Assembly: GCF_001580545.1 (NCBI RefSeq)
Contig: NZ_LRBG01000036.1
Span: 62,001 to 126,000 of the forward strand
Origin: Paraburkholderia monticola
GTDB lineage: Bacteria > Pseudomonadota > Gammaproteobacteria > Burkholderiales > Burkholderiaceae
Length of the DNA stretch: 64,000 nucleotides
Direction: 5' to 3'
Part shown: positions 16,280 to 27,570 of the stretch, one piece after another
Layout: each line of letters opens with the position of its first letter
Numbering within the stretch: position 1 is the first letter of the stretch
The notes under the pieces: generated by a model
What the model was told of the DNA's origin: nothing
The model's input: only the letters and a program-made list of their open reading frames with translations
The model's database searches: none
Program-made: the position numbers and the translations under genes

Positions 16280-17557
16280 ATGAATGCGGTATCCGAAGCG
16301 TTGAAGCAAGGACTCGATACGTCGATCACGGTGAACGGCAAACGCCTGTGGGATAGCCTCATGACGATGGCGAAGATCGGCGCGACGAAGAAGGGCGGCG
16401 TCTGCCGTCTCGCGCTCACCGATCTCGACAAGCAAGGGCGCGACCTCATCGTCAGTTGGGCGAAAGAGGCGGGTTGCACGGTGAGCGTCGATCAGATGGG
16501 CAATGTGTTCATGCGGCGCGCGGGTACGAACCCGAACGCGTTGCCCGTGCTGACGGGCTCGCACGCGGACTCGCAACCCACGGGCGGGCGCTTCGACGGC
16601 ATCTACGGCGTGCTCGGCGGGCTCGAAGTGATTCGCAGCCTCAACGACCGCAACATCGAAACCGAGCATCCGATCGAAGTCGTGATCTGGACCAACGAGG
16701 AAGGCTCGCGCTTTGCGCCCGCGATGGTGGCATCGGGCGTGTTCGCGGGTGTCTTTACGCTCGACTATGGCCTGTCGCGCAAGGACGTCGACGGCAAGAC
16801 GATCGGCGCCGAGCTCGAACGGATCGGCTATGCGGGCGATGTGCCGTGCGGCGGCCATCCGCTGCACGCGGCGTTCGAATTGCATATCGAGCAGGGTCCG
16901 ATACTCGAAGCCGAACAGAAGACGATCGGTGTCGTCACCGATGCGCAAGGACAGCGCTGGTACGAAATCACACTGACGGGCCAGGAAGCGCATGCGGGCC
17001 CGACACCGATGCCGCGCCGCAAGGACGCGTTGCTCGGCGCGGCGCGCGTCGTCGATCTGGTCAACCGGATCGGCCTCGCGCACGCCCCGCTTGCGTGCGC
17101 GACGGTCGGCATGATGCAGGTGCATCCCAACTCGCGCAACGTGATTCCCGGCCGCGTGTTCTTCACGGTCGATTTCCGTCATCCGGACGATGCCGTGCTC
17201 GCGAAGATGGACGCCGAATTGCGCGAGGGGGTGGCGAAGATCGCCGGCGGCATCGGCCTCGAAACGGAACTCGAACAGATCTTTTACTACGAGCCCGTCA
17301 AGTTCGATGCGGCGTGCGTGAAGTCCGTGCGCGCCGCTGCCGAACGCTTTGGTTATTCGCATCGCGACATGGTGTCGGGCGCGGGTCATGACGCGTGCTA
17401 TCTCGCGCAGGTCGCGCCGACATCGATGGTGTTCGTGCCTTGTGTCGATGGGATCAGTCACAACGAAATCGAAGACGCGACGCCCGAATGGATCGAGGCC
17501 GGCGCGAACGTATTGCTGCACGCGATGCTGGAGCGCGCCTGCGAGAGTGCGCCGTAA
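16280..17557 (+). CDS. Beta-ureidopropionase/N-carbamoyl amino acid hydrolase (M20 type)
   Basis: Hydrolyses N-carbamoyl-beta-alanine to beta-alanine, CO2 and ammonia, the last step of reductive pyrimidine breakdown. 425 residues; metal-binding M20 signatures are GSHADSQPTGGRFDG, TNEEGSRF, HIEQGPILE and the C-terminal SHNEIE, with the dimerisation and substrate part containing GQEAHAGPTPMPRRKD. The family also includes allantoate amidohydrolase and L-carbamoylases; the neighbouring dihydropyrimidinase and dihydropyrimidine dehydrogenase decide the assignment. ATG 16280 follows AGAGGAG. First gene of the operon. Confidence 0.87.
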   Translation: MNAVSEALKQGLDTSITVNGKRLWDSLMTMAKIGATKKGGVCRLALTDLDKQGRDLIVSWAKEAGCTVSVDQMGNVFMRRAGTNPNALPVLTGSHADSQPTGGRFDGIYGVLGGLEVIRSLNDRNIETEHPIEVVIWTNEEGSRFAPAMVASGVFAGVFTLDYGLSRKDVDGKTIGAELERIGYAGDVPCGGHPLHAAFELHIEQGPILEAEQKTIGVVTDAQGQRWYEITLTGQEAHAGPTPMPRRKDALLGAARVVDLVNRIGLAHAPLACATVGMMQVHPNSRNVIPGRVFFTVDFRHPDDAVLAKMDAELREGVAKIAGGIGLETELEQIFYYEPVKFDAACVKSVRAAAERFGYSHRDMVSGAGHDACYLAQVAPTSMVFVPCVDGISHNEIEDATPEWIEAGANVLLHAMLERACESAP

Positions 17558-17672
17558 GCGCCCGATGATGCCGTAGCACTGCAACGCTTCACCGATAAAA
17601 CATGCCGTCCCGGCTTCGTTCACGCGAAGCCGGCGGGCACGGCTACGTCCTCACTTTGACGAAGGAACGTGT

Positions 17673-19022
17673 ATGGCCATCAAGCAAACCGGCGACATCG
17701 CCGCGCACCGCCTGTCGTCCGAACAGCTGTCGTGCGAATTTGCCGATATTGCGCCGCTGCTCGACCCGACGGCTGCCGCCGCGGCTGCGAGCCGCTGTCA
17801 CTACTGTTACGACGCGCCGTGCGTGCAGGCCTGTCCGACACAGATCGACATTCCGGGCTTCATCCGCAAGATCGGCAACGGCAATCTGAAGGGCGCCGCC
17901 ACCGATATTCTTTCTGCAAATCCATTGGGCGGCATGTGCGCGCGCGTGTGCCCGACGGAGATCCTTTGCGAAGGCGCCTGCGTGCGCAATCATCAGGACG
18001 CGCAGCCGGTGGCGATCGGCGCGTTGCAACGTCATGCAACCGATTGGGCGATGGCGCGCGATGCCGTGCAATTCAAACGCGCGGCGGCAAGCGGGCGGCA
18101 CGTGGCCGTCGTCGGCGCGGGACCGGCGGGACTTGCGTGCGCGCATCGTCTTGCAGTGGCGGGTCATCGCGTGACGATCTACGACGCGCGCGCCCAAGGC
18201 GGCGGCCTCAACGAGTATGGAATCGCCGCCTACAAGACCGTCGATGACTTCGCGCAGCGGGAAGTGCAGTGGCTGTTGTCGGTAGGTGGAATCGAGTTGA
18301 AGACTGGCGTCGCGTTGGGCCGCGATATCACACTCGATACGCTGCGGCAGCAACACGACGCCGTGTTTCTTGCGGTCGGACTCGCTGGTGTGCGCGCTTT
18401 GGAACTCGAAGGCGAGACGCTCGACGGCGTGATGAACGCCGTCGATTTCATCGAACAGGTGCGTCAGGCAAAAGACCTGTCGACGGTGCCGGTCGGGCGC
18501 CGCGTGGTCGTGATCGGCGGCGGCAATACGGCTGTCGATGCAGCCGTGCAAAGCCGCAAGCTCGGCGCGACGAGCGTGACGATGGTGTATCGGCGCGGCG
18601 TCGAATCGATGAGCGCGACATGGGCCGAGCGCGAATTCGCGCAGAAGCAGGGCGTGACGCTGATCACGCATGCGAAGCCGGTGCGCCTGGTCGGTAGTGA
18701 TGGATCCGTGACGGGCGTCGAATTCGAGCGCGCCGTAGATGGTCGCGGCGTGGAGCGCTTCACAGTGGAAGCCGACATGGTGCTCAAGGCAATCGGTCAG
18801 ACGCTGGTATCCGTCGGGCTCGATCATGAACTGTTGACGCTCGATCAAAGCCGCATTGCGGTCGATGCGGACATGCGTACGTCGTTGGACAAGGTCTGGG
18901 CGGGCGGCGATTGTGCGGCATCGGGCGGCGTCGATCTGACCGTCCAGGCCGTGCAGGACGGCAAGCTCGCGGCGGCATCGATCGATGCGGCTTTCGCGCT
19001 CGCGGCCGTCAAGGCGGCCTGA
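17673..19022 (+). CDS. preT: NAD(P)-dependent dihydropyrimidine dehydrogenase, small flavoprotein subunit
   Basis: 449 residues. An N-terminal four-cluster-type Fe-S region has the Cys motifs CHYCYDAPCVQACPTQ and CARVCPTEILCEGAC. A first Rossmann fold for FAD reads VAVVGAGPAGLACAHRLA near 146, and a second for NAD(P) reads VVVIGGGNTAVDAA near 286; the C-terminal AGGDCAASGG closes the FAD site. This is the glutamate-synthase-beta-like half that takes electrons from NAD(P)H and passes them to PreA to reduce uracil and thymine. The gene for the catalytic subunit follows 62 bases later. Confidence 0.92.
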   Translation: MAIKQTGDIAAHRLSSEQLSCEFADIAPLLDPTAAAAAASRCHYCYDAPCVQACPTQIDIPGFIRKIGNGNLKGAATDILSANPLGGMCARVCPTEILCEGACVRNHQDAQPVAIGALQRHATDWAMARDAVQFKRAAASGRHVAVVGAGPAGLACAHRLAVAGHRVTIYDARAQGGGLNEYGIAAYKTVDDFAQREVQWLLSVGGIELKTGVALGRDITLDTLRQQHDAVFLAVGLAGVRALELEGETLDGVMNAVDFIEQVRQAKDLSTVPVGRRVVVIGGGNTAVDAAVQSRKLGATSVTMVYRRGVESMSATWAEREFAQKQGVTLITHAKPVRLVGSDGSVTGVEFERAVDGRGVERFTVEADMVLKAIGQTLVSVGLDHELLTLDQSRIAVDADMRTSLDKVWAGGDCAASGGVDLTVQAVQDGKLAAASIDAAFALAAVKAA

Positions 19023-19084
19023 AACCCCAACGCGAGCGAACGCACTCGACGTCACACAAAAATCGAATCCCCACGGAGCCGAAC

Positions 19085-20395
19085 ATGGCCGATCTACGTT
19101 GCACGATTGCCGGCATTACTTCGCCGAATCCTTTCTGGCTCGCCTCCGCGCCGCCGACCGACAAAGCCTATAACGTGAACCGCGCATTCGAGGCGGGCTG
19201 GGGCGGGGTCGTGTGGAAGACGCTCGGGCTCGATCCGCATGTGGTCAACGTCAGTTCGCGTTACGGCGCGGTGCAATGGAACGGTCAGCGCATCGCCGGC
19301 CTGAACAACATCGAACTGATCACCGACCGTCCGCTCGACGTCAATCTGCGCGAAATCAGGGAGGTCAAGCGCGACTGGCCCGACCGTGCGCTGATCGTCT
19401 CGCTGATGGTGCCTTGCAATGAGCACGACTGGAAATGGATTCTGCCGCTCGTCGAGGATACCGGCGCCGATGCGGTCGAACTGAACTTTGGTTGTCCGCA
19501 CGGGATGAGCGAGCGCGGCATGGGTTCGGCGGTCGGCCAGGTGCCCGAGTATGTCGAGATGGTCACGCGCTGGGTGAAGGAAGGCACGAAGCTGCCGTGT
19601 CTCGTGAAGCTCACGCCGAACATCAGCGACATCCGCATGGGCTCGCGTGCCGCGTACAAGGGCGGCGCGGACGGCGTGTCGCTGATCAATACGATCAACT
19701 CGATCGTCGCGGTCGATCTCGACCAGATGGCGCCGATGCCGACCGTCGACGGCAAGGGCACGCACGGCGGCTATTGCGGTCCCGCCGTGAAGCCGATTGC
19801 GCTGAACATGGTCGCTGAAATCGCGCGCGACCCGGAAACACCGAATCTGCCGATCTCTGGCATCGGCGGCATTTCGTCGTGGCGCGATGCGGCCGAGTTC
19901 ATGGTGCTGGGCGCCGGCAGCGTGCAGGTGTGCACGGCGGCGATGCACTATGGCTTTCGCATCGTCTCCGATCTCGCGGACGGCCTGTCGAACTGGATGG
20001 ACGAAAAAGGCTACGCGACGCTCGACGATATCCGCGGCCGCGCCGTGCAGAACGTCACCGACTGGAAGTATCTGAATCTCAAGTACGACATCAAGGCGCG
20101 CATCGATCAGGACAAGTGCATCCAGTGCGGCCTCTGCCATATTGCCTGCGAGGACACCTCGCACCAGGCGATCACGCGTGAGAAAGACGGCAAGCGGCAT
20201 TTCGAAGTGATCGATGCGGAATGCGTCGGGTGCAATCTTTGCATGCATGTCTGCCCGGTCGAGCAATGCATCACGATGGAGCGTGTCGATAGCGGCGAAT
20301 ATGCGAACTGGACCACGCATCCGAACAATCCGGCGCGGGTCATAGCGGACGCACCAGAATCGACCGATGCACAACAGACGGCCAAAGCAGCCTGA
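19085..20395 (+). CDS. preA: NAD-dependent dihydropyrimidine dehydrogenase, catalytic subunit
   Basis: Reduces uracil and thymine to the 5,6-dihydro forms. 436 residues; an FMN-binding TIM barrel (about 1-310) with the conserved ELNFGCPHGMSERGMG containing the catalytic Cys loop, KLTPNISDI and ISGIGGISSW. Two 4Fe-4S clusters follow in a C-terminal ferredoxin domain, CIQCGLCHIACED and CVGCNLCMHVCPVEQC. ATG 19085 has GGAG eight bases upstream. The partner of preT in the heteromeric PreAT enzyme. Confidence 0.94.
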   Translation: MADLRCTIAGITSPNPFWLASAPPTDKAYNVNRAFEAGWGGVVWKTLGLDPHVVNVSSRYGAVQWNGQRIAGLNNIELITDRPLDVNLREIREVKRDWPDRALIVSLMVPCNEHDWKWILPLVEDTGADAVELNFGCPHGMSERGMGSAVGQVPEYVEMVTRWVKEGTKLPCLVKLTPNISDIRMGSRAAYKGGADGVSLINTINSIVAVDLDQMAPMPTVDGKGTHGGYCGPAVKPIALNMVAEIARDPETPNLPISGIGGISSWRDAAEFMVLGAGSVQVCTAAMHYGFRIVSDLADGLSNWMDEKGYATLDDIRGRAVQNVTDWKYLNLKYDIKARIDQDKCIQCGLCHIACEDTSHQAITREKDGKRHFEVIDAECVGCNLCMHVCPVEQCITMERVDSGEYANWTTHPNNPARVIADAPESTDAQQTAKAA

Positions 20396-20442
20396 AAAAG
20401 GCGGCACCCACAGTCAACGAGCGTTCAAGTGGAGATCCATCG

Positions 20443-21963
20443 ATGAAGCAGACAGCGCAATCCGCCGACGCGTCTCACGCACCCCCCGCGGCCGGCGCGC
20501 ACGGCAGCAGTCTCTATAACGAAGACCTCGCACCGACGGGTCCGGCGCAGCGCACATGGAGGTGGTATCACTTCGCCGCGTTGTGGGTCGGCATGGTGAT
20601 GAACATCGCGTCGTACATGCTCGCGGCCGGTTTGACGGAGCAGGGCATGTCGCCGTGGCAGGCGGTGTTGACGGTGTTGCTCGGCAATATGATCGTGCTG
20701 GTGCCGATGCTTCTGATCGGACACGCGGGCGCCAAGCACGGCATTCCGTACGCGGTGCTCGTGCGTTCGTCGTTCGGCACGCAGGGCGCGAAGCTGCCCG
20801 CGCTGCTGCGCGCGATCGTCGCGTGCGGCTGGTATGGCATCCAGACGTGGCTCGGCGGCAGCGCGATCTTTACGCTGCTCAACATCCTGACGGGTAATGC
20901 GTTGCATGGCCCGGCGCTGCCGTTCCTCGATATCTCGATCGGTCAGCTCGCGTGCTTCCTCGCGTTCTGGGCGTTGCAGATCTACTTCATCGTGCATGGC
21001 ACCGATTCGATCCGCAGGCTCGAAAGCTGGTCCGCGCCGATCAAGGTCGTGATGTGCATTGCGCTGGTGTGGTGGGCAACTTCGAAAGCGGGCGGCCTCG
21101 GCTCGATGCTGTCGGCGCCGTCGCAGTTCGCGCCCGGGGGCAAGAAAGAGGGGCTGTTCTGGTTGACGTTCTGGCCGAGCCTGACCGCGATGGTCGGCTT
21201 CTGGGCGACGCTCGCGCTGAATATCCCTGATTTCACGCGCTTTGCGAAGACACAGCGCGATCAGGTCGTCGGCCAGACGATCGGCTTGCCCGTGCCGATG
21301 GCGCTGCTGTCGATGATTTCGGTCGTGGTCACGTCGGCCACCGTCGTGATCTACGGCAAGGCGATCTGGGACCCGATCGATCTGACGAGCCGGATGACGG
21401 GGATCGGCGTCGGCGTTGCGCTGATCATCCTCACGCTCGATACGATGGGCTGCAATCTCGCCGCGAATCTCGTGGGCCCTGCCTACGACTTTTCGAGCCT
21501 GTGGCCGAAGCGCGTTTCGTATCGCACCGGCGGCCTGATGACGGCGAGCCTTGCGATCGTGATGATGCCGTGGAAGATTCTCGCGACGACACAGGGCTAC
21601 ATCTTCGTTTGGCTCGTCGGCTATTCGGCGCTGCTGGGTCCTGTCGCGGGCATCCTGATGGTCGACTACTTCTTCATTCGCGGCACGCGGCTCAACTCGC
21701 GCGAACTGTTCGACGAGAGCGGCGAATACAGCTATACGGGCGGCTGGAACATGGCCGCCGTCGTCGCGCTCGCGATCGGCGTGCTGCCCAATCTGCCGGG
21801 CTTTCTGCACACGGCGTTTCCCGCATCGTTCCCGAACGTGCCGGGGTTCTTCAACACGCTCTACACATACGCGTGGTTCGTGGGACTGGCGCTCGCATCG
21901 ATCGTGTACGGCACATGGATGAAGCTGCGCCGCAGTCCGGGCGCGAGCATGGCGAACGCGTGA
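20443..21963 (+). CDS. NCS1-family nucleobase:cation symporter
   Basis: 506 residues with about twelve membrane helices. The N-terminal NEDLAPTGPAQRTWRWYHFA is the typical NCS1 entry sequence, followed by GAKHGIPYAVLVRSSFG and the helix with NIPDFTRFAKTQRDQ. NCS1 carriers move uracil, thymine, cytosine, allantoin or hydantoins with Na+ or H+. Sitting between dihydropyrimidine dehydrogenase and dihydropyrimidinase, it most likely imports uracil or a dihydropyrimidine. Ribosome binding site GTGGAGATC. Confidence 0.9.
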   Translation: MKQTAQSADASHAPPAAGAHGSSLYNEDLAPTGPAQRTWRWYHFAALWVGMVMNIASYMLAAGLTEQGMSPWQAVLTVLLGNMIVLVPMLLIGHAGAKHGIPYAVLVRSSFGTQGAKLPALLRAIVACGWYGIQTWLGGSAIFTLLNILTGNALHGPALPFLDISIGQLACFLAFWALQIYFIVHGTDSIRRLESWSAPIKVVMCIALVWWATSKAGGLGSMLSAPSQFAPGGKKEGLFWLTFWPSLTAMVGFWATLALNIPDFTRFAKTQRDQVVGQTIGLPVPMALLSMISVVVTSATVVIYGKAIWDPIDLTSRMTGIGVGVALIILTLDTMGCNLAANLVGPAYDFSSLWPKRVSYRTGGLMTASLAIVMMPWKILATTQGYIFVWLVGYSALLGPVAGILMVDYFFIRGTRLNSRELFDESGEYSYTGGWNMAAVVALAIGVLPNLPGFLHTAFPASFPNVPGFFNTLYTYAWFVGLALASIVYGTWMKLRRSPGASMANA

Positions 21964-21977
21964 ATGACGTGATCTGA

Positions 21978-23447
<1,470 letters not shown>

Positions 23448-23453
23448 GCAGGC

Positions 23454-24716
23454 CTACGCGACCTTGCGAGGCAATTCCACTTGACCCGAAGCGCCGGCGC
23501 TCAGCCCGGCGCGATCCGACTCAGGCACCTCGCCCGCCCGGCGATGGATGTCGTGGGTGACGAAGCCTTGCTCGCGGCTCGGCACCGCGAACCAGTCGGG
23601 ATGAGAAAACGAGGCGCGAATGTCGTCGAGACCGCTCGACCAGTGCTCCTTCATGGTGTCGGCGCTGAACTCGTAGTCCTTGTAATGCCCTTCGTAGGGC
23701 TTGTTCTTGTAGATCAGGTGCACCACGTTGATCGACGATCCATCGGCCACGGTCTCCGCGAGCTGGAACAGGGGATCGCTGCGGCGCGCCTCGGCCGGTA
23801 CGCGCTCGAGTAGCTCCTTGATGAAGCGCGCATGTTTCTGCCGGTCGGCCAGCATATTGGTGACGGCGCGCGTGCGGCTCGAATATTGAATGTCCTTGGC
23901 ACGTTCGGCCACGTCCATGAAATTGGCCGGCGCCTGTCCGCTGGCGCTCCATAGATCGACCTGGAATACGAGTGTGTCTTTGTGGTCTGCGTCGCGAAGC
24001 ACCTCGGTGAGCGGTGTGTTCGACACGAGGCCGCCGTCCCAGTAGTACTCGCCGTCGATCTCCACCGCCGGGAAGCCGGGCGGCAGCGCGCCCGAGGCCA
24101 TGAAATGCTCGGGCTCGAGCCGCATTTTCGCGTTGTCGAAATACACGAGATTGCCGCTGCGCACGTTCACGGCACCGACCGAAACGCGGATCGGGCCATC
24201 GTTGATGCGATCGAAATCGGCGAAGCGTTGCAGCGTCGCTTTCAGGGCGGCGGTGTCATAGTAGCTGACCGAGGTCGGCAGCTCCCGGTGCCAGCCCGCG
24301 ATGGGCAGGGGTCTGCGCGGCGCGAAGAAACCCGGCTGGCCCTCGACGAGCGCCCGGCCCGCGGCCCACATGCTGGCCCAACGGCGGGACAGCTCGTGAT
24401 GGCCGAGCAGTGGCAGCGCAAGCGAGCCGAGGTTGCCGAACCAGTCGACCGGATGGCAGATCGACTCCCAGAAGCCGCGCAGCGCTTCGACACGCCGCGC
24501 CGGCTCGTTGCCCGCGATGATCGCCGTATTGAGCGCGCCGATCGACACGCCCGCGATGCGATGCGGTTCCACGCCCGCGTGCGCGAGCCCCTCGAACACG
24601 CCGGCCTGATAGGAGCCGAGCGCGCCGCCGCCCTGCAGGACGAGAGCGATCTCGTCGTAGCGCGGCAGATCAAACGGCTTGCGCTCCGTGCGTACGATCG
24701 TATTGCTGCTGCGCAT
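23454..24716 (-). CDS. Patatin-like phospholipase/esterase
   Basis: 420 residues. The patatin oxyanion hole is LQGGGALGSYQAGV (near 28), the nucleophile Ser lies in GVSIGA, and the catalytic Asp in YWDGGLVSNTP; together they form the Ser-Asp dyad. The C-terminal third is the extra domain (DUF3734-like) usual for this bacterial subgroup. It is the third gene of an operon with acetoacetate decarboxylase and 3-hydroxybutyrate dehydrogenase, an arrangement that suggests a role in polyhydroxybutyrate or lipid-derived ketone bodies; its substrate is unknown. Ribosome binding site AAGGAG. It ends six bases from the convergent hydA stop. Confidence 0.87.
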   Translation of the reverse strand: MRSSNTIVRTERKPFDLPRYDEIALVLQGGGALGSYQAGVFEGLAHAGVEPHRIAGVSIGALNTAIIAGNEPARRVEALRGFWESICHPVDWFGNLGSLALPLLGHHELSRRWASMWAAGRALVEGQPGFFAPRRPLPIAGWHRELPTSVSYYDTAALKATLQRFADFDRINDGPIRVSVGAVNVRSGNLVYFDNAKMRLEPEHFMASGALPPGFPAVEIDGEYYWDGGLVSNTPLTEVLRDADHKDTLVFQVDLWSASGQAPANFMDVAERAKDIQYSSRTRAVTNMLADRQKHARFIKELLERVPAEARRSDPLFQLAETVADGSSINVVHLIYKNKPYEGHYKDYEFSADTMKEHWSSGLDDIRASFSHPDWFAVPSREQGFVTHDIHRRAGEVPESDRAGLSAGASGQVELPRKVA

Positions 24717-24738
24717 ACGTTCTCCTTTTTTTCTTTGG

Positions 24739-25521
24739 TTAGTGCATCGACCAGCCGTGCGTGACGAGCACCGATTGACCCGTCAACGCCGTCGATCCGA
24801 AGCCCGCGAGGAACGCGACCGTGTTCGCCACGTCGTCGAGCGAGGTGAACTCGCCGTCGACGGTCTCCCTGAGCATCACGTTCTTGATGACGTCGGCTTC
24901 CGAAATGCCGAGCGCCTTGGCCTGCTCCGGAATCTGCCGGTCGACGAGCGGCGTGCGCACGAAGCCCGGGCACACGACGTTGGCGCGCACGCCGCGCGGG
25001 CCGCCTTCCTTCGCGACCACGCGCGCGAGGCCGAGCAGGCCATGCTTCGCGGTCACATAAGCGGCCTTCAGTTTCGACGCCTCATGCGAATGCACTGAGC
25101 CCATATAGACGATCGAGCCGCCCTTGCCGCTGGCATACATATGCTTCAGCGCGGCCTTGGTGGTGAGAAACGCGCCATCGAGATGGATCGCGAGCATCTT
25201 CTTCCAGTCGGCGAACGGAAACGCCTCGATGGGGCTGATGATCTGGATGCCGGCGTTCGAGACGAGCACGTCGATCCCGCCCAAAACTTCCGCCGCTTCG
25301 TTGATGCCGGCGTTCACGGCTTCTTCGTTGGTCACGTCCATCTCCACCGCGAGCGCTTTACCGCCCGCGGCCACAATGCTGTCAGCGACCTGTTTCGCGT
25401 TCGCGAGATTGAGGTCCGCGATCACGACCGCCGCACCCTGGCTCGCAAATGTGCGCGCGCAATGTTCGCCAATGCCGCTCGCGGCACCCGTGATAACTGC
25501 AACTTTACCGTTCAACGACAT
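24739..25521 (-). CDS. bdhA: 3-hydroxybutyrate dehydrogenase (SDR)
   Basis: Oxidises (R)-3-hydroxybutyrate to acetoacetate with NAD. 260 residues: cofactor motif [10 protein letters not shown] (near 12), NNAG-equivalent VSNAG, catalytic Ser in [10 protein letters not shown] and the YVTAKHG Tyr/Lys pair; ending in THGWSMH, the typical HBDH C-terminus. Ribosome binding site AAGGAG. It lies 35 bases downstream of acetoacetate decarboxylase and 22 bases upstream of the patatin gene, forming one operon. Confidence 0.93.
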   Translation of the reverse strand: MSLNGKVAVITGAASGIGEHCARTFASQGAAVVIADLNLANAKQVADSIVAAGGKALAVEMDVTNEEAVNAGINEAAEVLGGIDVLVSNAGIQIISPIEAFPFADWKKMLAIHLDGAFLTTKAALKHMYASGKGGSIVYMGSVHSHEASKLKAAYVTAKHGLLGLARVVAKEGGPRGVRANVVCPGFVRTPLVDRQIPEQAKALGISEADVIKNVMLRETVDGEFTSLDDVANTVAFLAGFGSTALTGQSVLVTHGWSMH

Positions 25522-25556
25522 GGGTACTCCTTATGAATCTGGAAAACATAAATCGA

Positions 25557-26354
25557 TCAGGCGAGCGCGGCCTCGGATTCGTCCAACGCGGTGCGGTTGC
25601 GCGGTACCTCGGCGAGATAGTCGAAAGCGACTTCGCCGATATCGAGCGTGAGGTCGGCGATCACGTGACGCGCGCCCACCACGCGGCGTACCGGCAGATC
25701 GGCGACGGGTGCAAGCGCGTGCGGATGCAATTCGAGTGCGGCCGGCCCGCTCCATGCGCCATGCACCGTCACGTCGCGCAGATAGAAACGCACGAGTTCG
25801 CAAACGCGCGCCGTGCCATCGACATGCGGAATGATCTTGAGCAGATAGTTGGGTGTGTCGGCGAGCTTGTGGCGCTCGTCCTCGCTGTTGAGAACGTGAT
25901 GCTTGTAGCCCATCGTGCCCGTGGCGATACGCTGCGTGCCGTAGTCGAGTGTGCCAAGCAGCGTGTCGTTGCCATCGACGGCGAGCACGGGGCGCGCGAG
26001 CTTCTTCGGAAAGCCCCAGATTTCGCGGCCACCTGCGATCGGGCCTTCGTCGTCGAGATACATCGAATGCGTGTAATTGCCGAGGCGCCCTTGCGGATCG
26101 CGCACGGAGATCACCTGACCGCTTTCGGTGTAATCGCCGAAACCCGATGAATCGGGCATGCGGATAAATTCGTAGTGGACGAGATTGTTTTCAGGCCGAA
26201 GCGGCGCTGGCACGATAGCGCGCAAAGCATCGGGATCGGTCTCGTACGAAATGATGAAATATTCGCGATTGACGAAGCGAAACGGGGGCCGCGGGTACGC
26301 GGGATTGTGCATCGGCATCGCGAACGCTTCGCGACGGATTTTTGCCAGATCCAT
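25557..26354 (-). CDS. adc: Acetoacetate decarboxylase
   Basis: Decarboxylates acetoacetate to acetone and CO2 through a Schiff base on Lys. 265 residues; the active-site motif is [14 protein letters not shown] (near 110), with the adjacent Lys pair that lowers the pKa of the catalytic residue, and the N-terminal [17 protein letters not shown] strand is family-typical. ATG 26354 has GGAGG ten bases upstream. First gene of the ketone-body operon: together with BdhA it turns 3-hydroxybutyrate into acetone. Confidence 0.93.
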   Translation of the reverse strand: MDLAKIRREAFAMPMHNPAYPRPPFRFVNREYFIISYETDPDALRAIVPAPLRPENNLVHYEFIRMPDSSGFGDYTESGQVISVRDPQGRLGNYTHSMYLDDEGPIAGGREIWGFPKKLARPVLAVDGNDTLLGTLDYGTQRIATGTMGYKHHVLNSEDERHKLADTPNYLLKIIPHVDGTARVCELVRFYLRDVTVHGAWSGPAALELHPHALAPVADLPVRRVVGARHVIADLTLDIGEVAFDYLAEVPRNRTALDESEAALA

Positions 26355-26718
26355 ACGACTGTCCTCCAGGCTGAACTGCGTAAATGCGTCGGGACAGATC
26401 TTAGAGGTAAACCATGAGTGGTGGAATTTTTGAGATGCAACACACTGTTTCCGATTCGTTAACTGAAAATCAGTTTGAAAGGAATGGGGTGGTTTTTCTC
26501 GGGTTTCATTCGCTTGATCTTCAGACGCGAATGCGGAATTTCCTCGAATAATCGAGGGATTAACGTCGATGAGGGAGCAGACGTCGAGAAATGAAACTCA
26601 AAATGCGCAATAGACTCGTGCGCCGGATGGGGCGAGGAGCCTGAGTTATTGCACTGCCAATTGCAAAGGGGACGCAAAGCCGGCTGTCGCCGATCGCGAC
26701 AGCACAGGAATCGCTTTT
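26355..26718. other. Intergenic region with an inverted repeat
   Basis: 364 bases between adc (leftward start) and a glycosyltransferase (leftward stop). It is A/T-richer than the flanks and must hold the adc promoter. At 26461-26475 a perfect inverted repeat AACTGA-AAA-TCAGTT lies about 107 bases upstream of adc and could be an operator. No gene is supported. Confidence 0.5.
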
Positions 26719-27570
26719 CTAGCCCGCCGCGATGAGCAGCGCGATTACACCCACCAGGCCCAAAACGACAATGCCATATCCGACGTGAAGGTAACGGGCC
26801 TGCCGCTTGTAGCGCGCGGTGTACATCGGCGCGAAATCCTTCATACGCTGGCCAAAGACGCTGATTGGGTTTGCCGCATGTTCGGCGTACCGGTCGCGGT
26901 TGCGCTCATAGATGAGGCGTTGCGACTCCGCGACCTTGTCCTGTTCCACCCGGTCGGTCGAGCGCGAGCTTTTCTTGATGCGGTGGAGGTAGAGCGGCTC
27001 CTTGATGTACTGGACATGGGACTCTGGGCGCAACATGCGCACATAGAATTCCCAGTCTTCGAAGCCGTAGAACATTTCAGGCGAGTAGCCGCCCGCGCGC
27101 AGGAACGCCTCGCGGCGGTACATCGTCGTGTTGACGAGCATGTTTTGCCACAGCAGCTTCTCATAGCTGTATTCGGGCAAGCGCTCCACCTTGCGACTCT
27201 CCCCAAAGCGCTGCGTGCCGGTATGCACGAGCACGGTGTCGGGGAACGCCTCGAAGCACTCCACCGCGAGTCGGAGATAATCGGAGTGAATCTTGTCGTC
27301 GCCATCGAGAGGCACAAAGAGCGTGCCGCGCGCCTGGGCGAAACCGACGTTGCGCGCTGCCGCGACGCCACCGTTTTCCTTGGAAAGCGACGAGAACCGG
27401 CGATCTTTCTTCACGTATTCCTGGATGATGGCTTGCGAGCCGTCAGTAGAGCCGTCATTAACGACGATGCATTCCCAGTCGCTATAGGATTGGGCGAGCA
27501 CCGATTCGAGCGCGTCAGCAATGAAGGCTTCCTGATTGAAGCAGGGGACAACGATGGAGACTGTAGGCAT
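26719..27570 (-). CDS. Family 2 glycosyltransferase with a C-terminal membrane helix
   Basis: 283 residues. The GT-A fold starts with PTVSIVVPCFNQEAFIADAL, then VVNDGSTDGSQAII, GGVAAARNVG and the nucleotide-sugar metal motif PLDGDD (DxD type), with the acceptor-site EDWEFY. A single hydrophobic helix (YGIVVLGLVGVIALLIAA) at the very C-terminus tethers it to the inner membrane. It probably builds a surface polysaccharide, but no polysaccharide operon surrounds it. Start ATG 27570 lacks a strong ribosome binding site. Confidence 0.87.
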   Translation of the reverse strand: MPTVSIVVPCFNQEAFIADALESVLAQSYSDWECIVVNDGSTDGSQAIIQEYVKKDRRFSSLSKENGGVAAARNVGFAQARGTLFVPLDGDDKIHSDYLRLAVECFEAFPDTVLVHTGTQRFGESRKVERLPEYSYEKLLWQNMLVNTTMYRREAFLRAGGYSPEMFYGFEDWEFYVRMLRPESHVQYIKEPLYLHRIKKSSRSTDRVEQDKVAESQRLIYERNRDRYAEHAANPISVFGQRMKDFAPMYTARYKRQARYLHVGYGIVVLGLVGVIALLIAAG

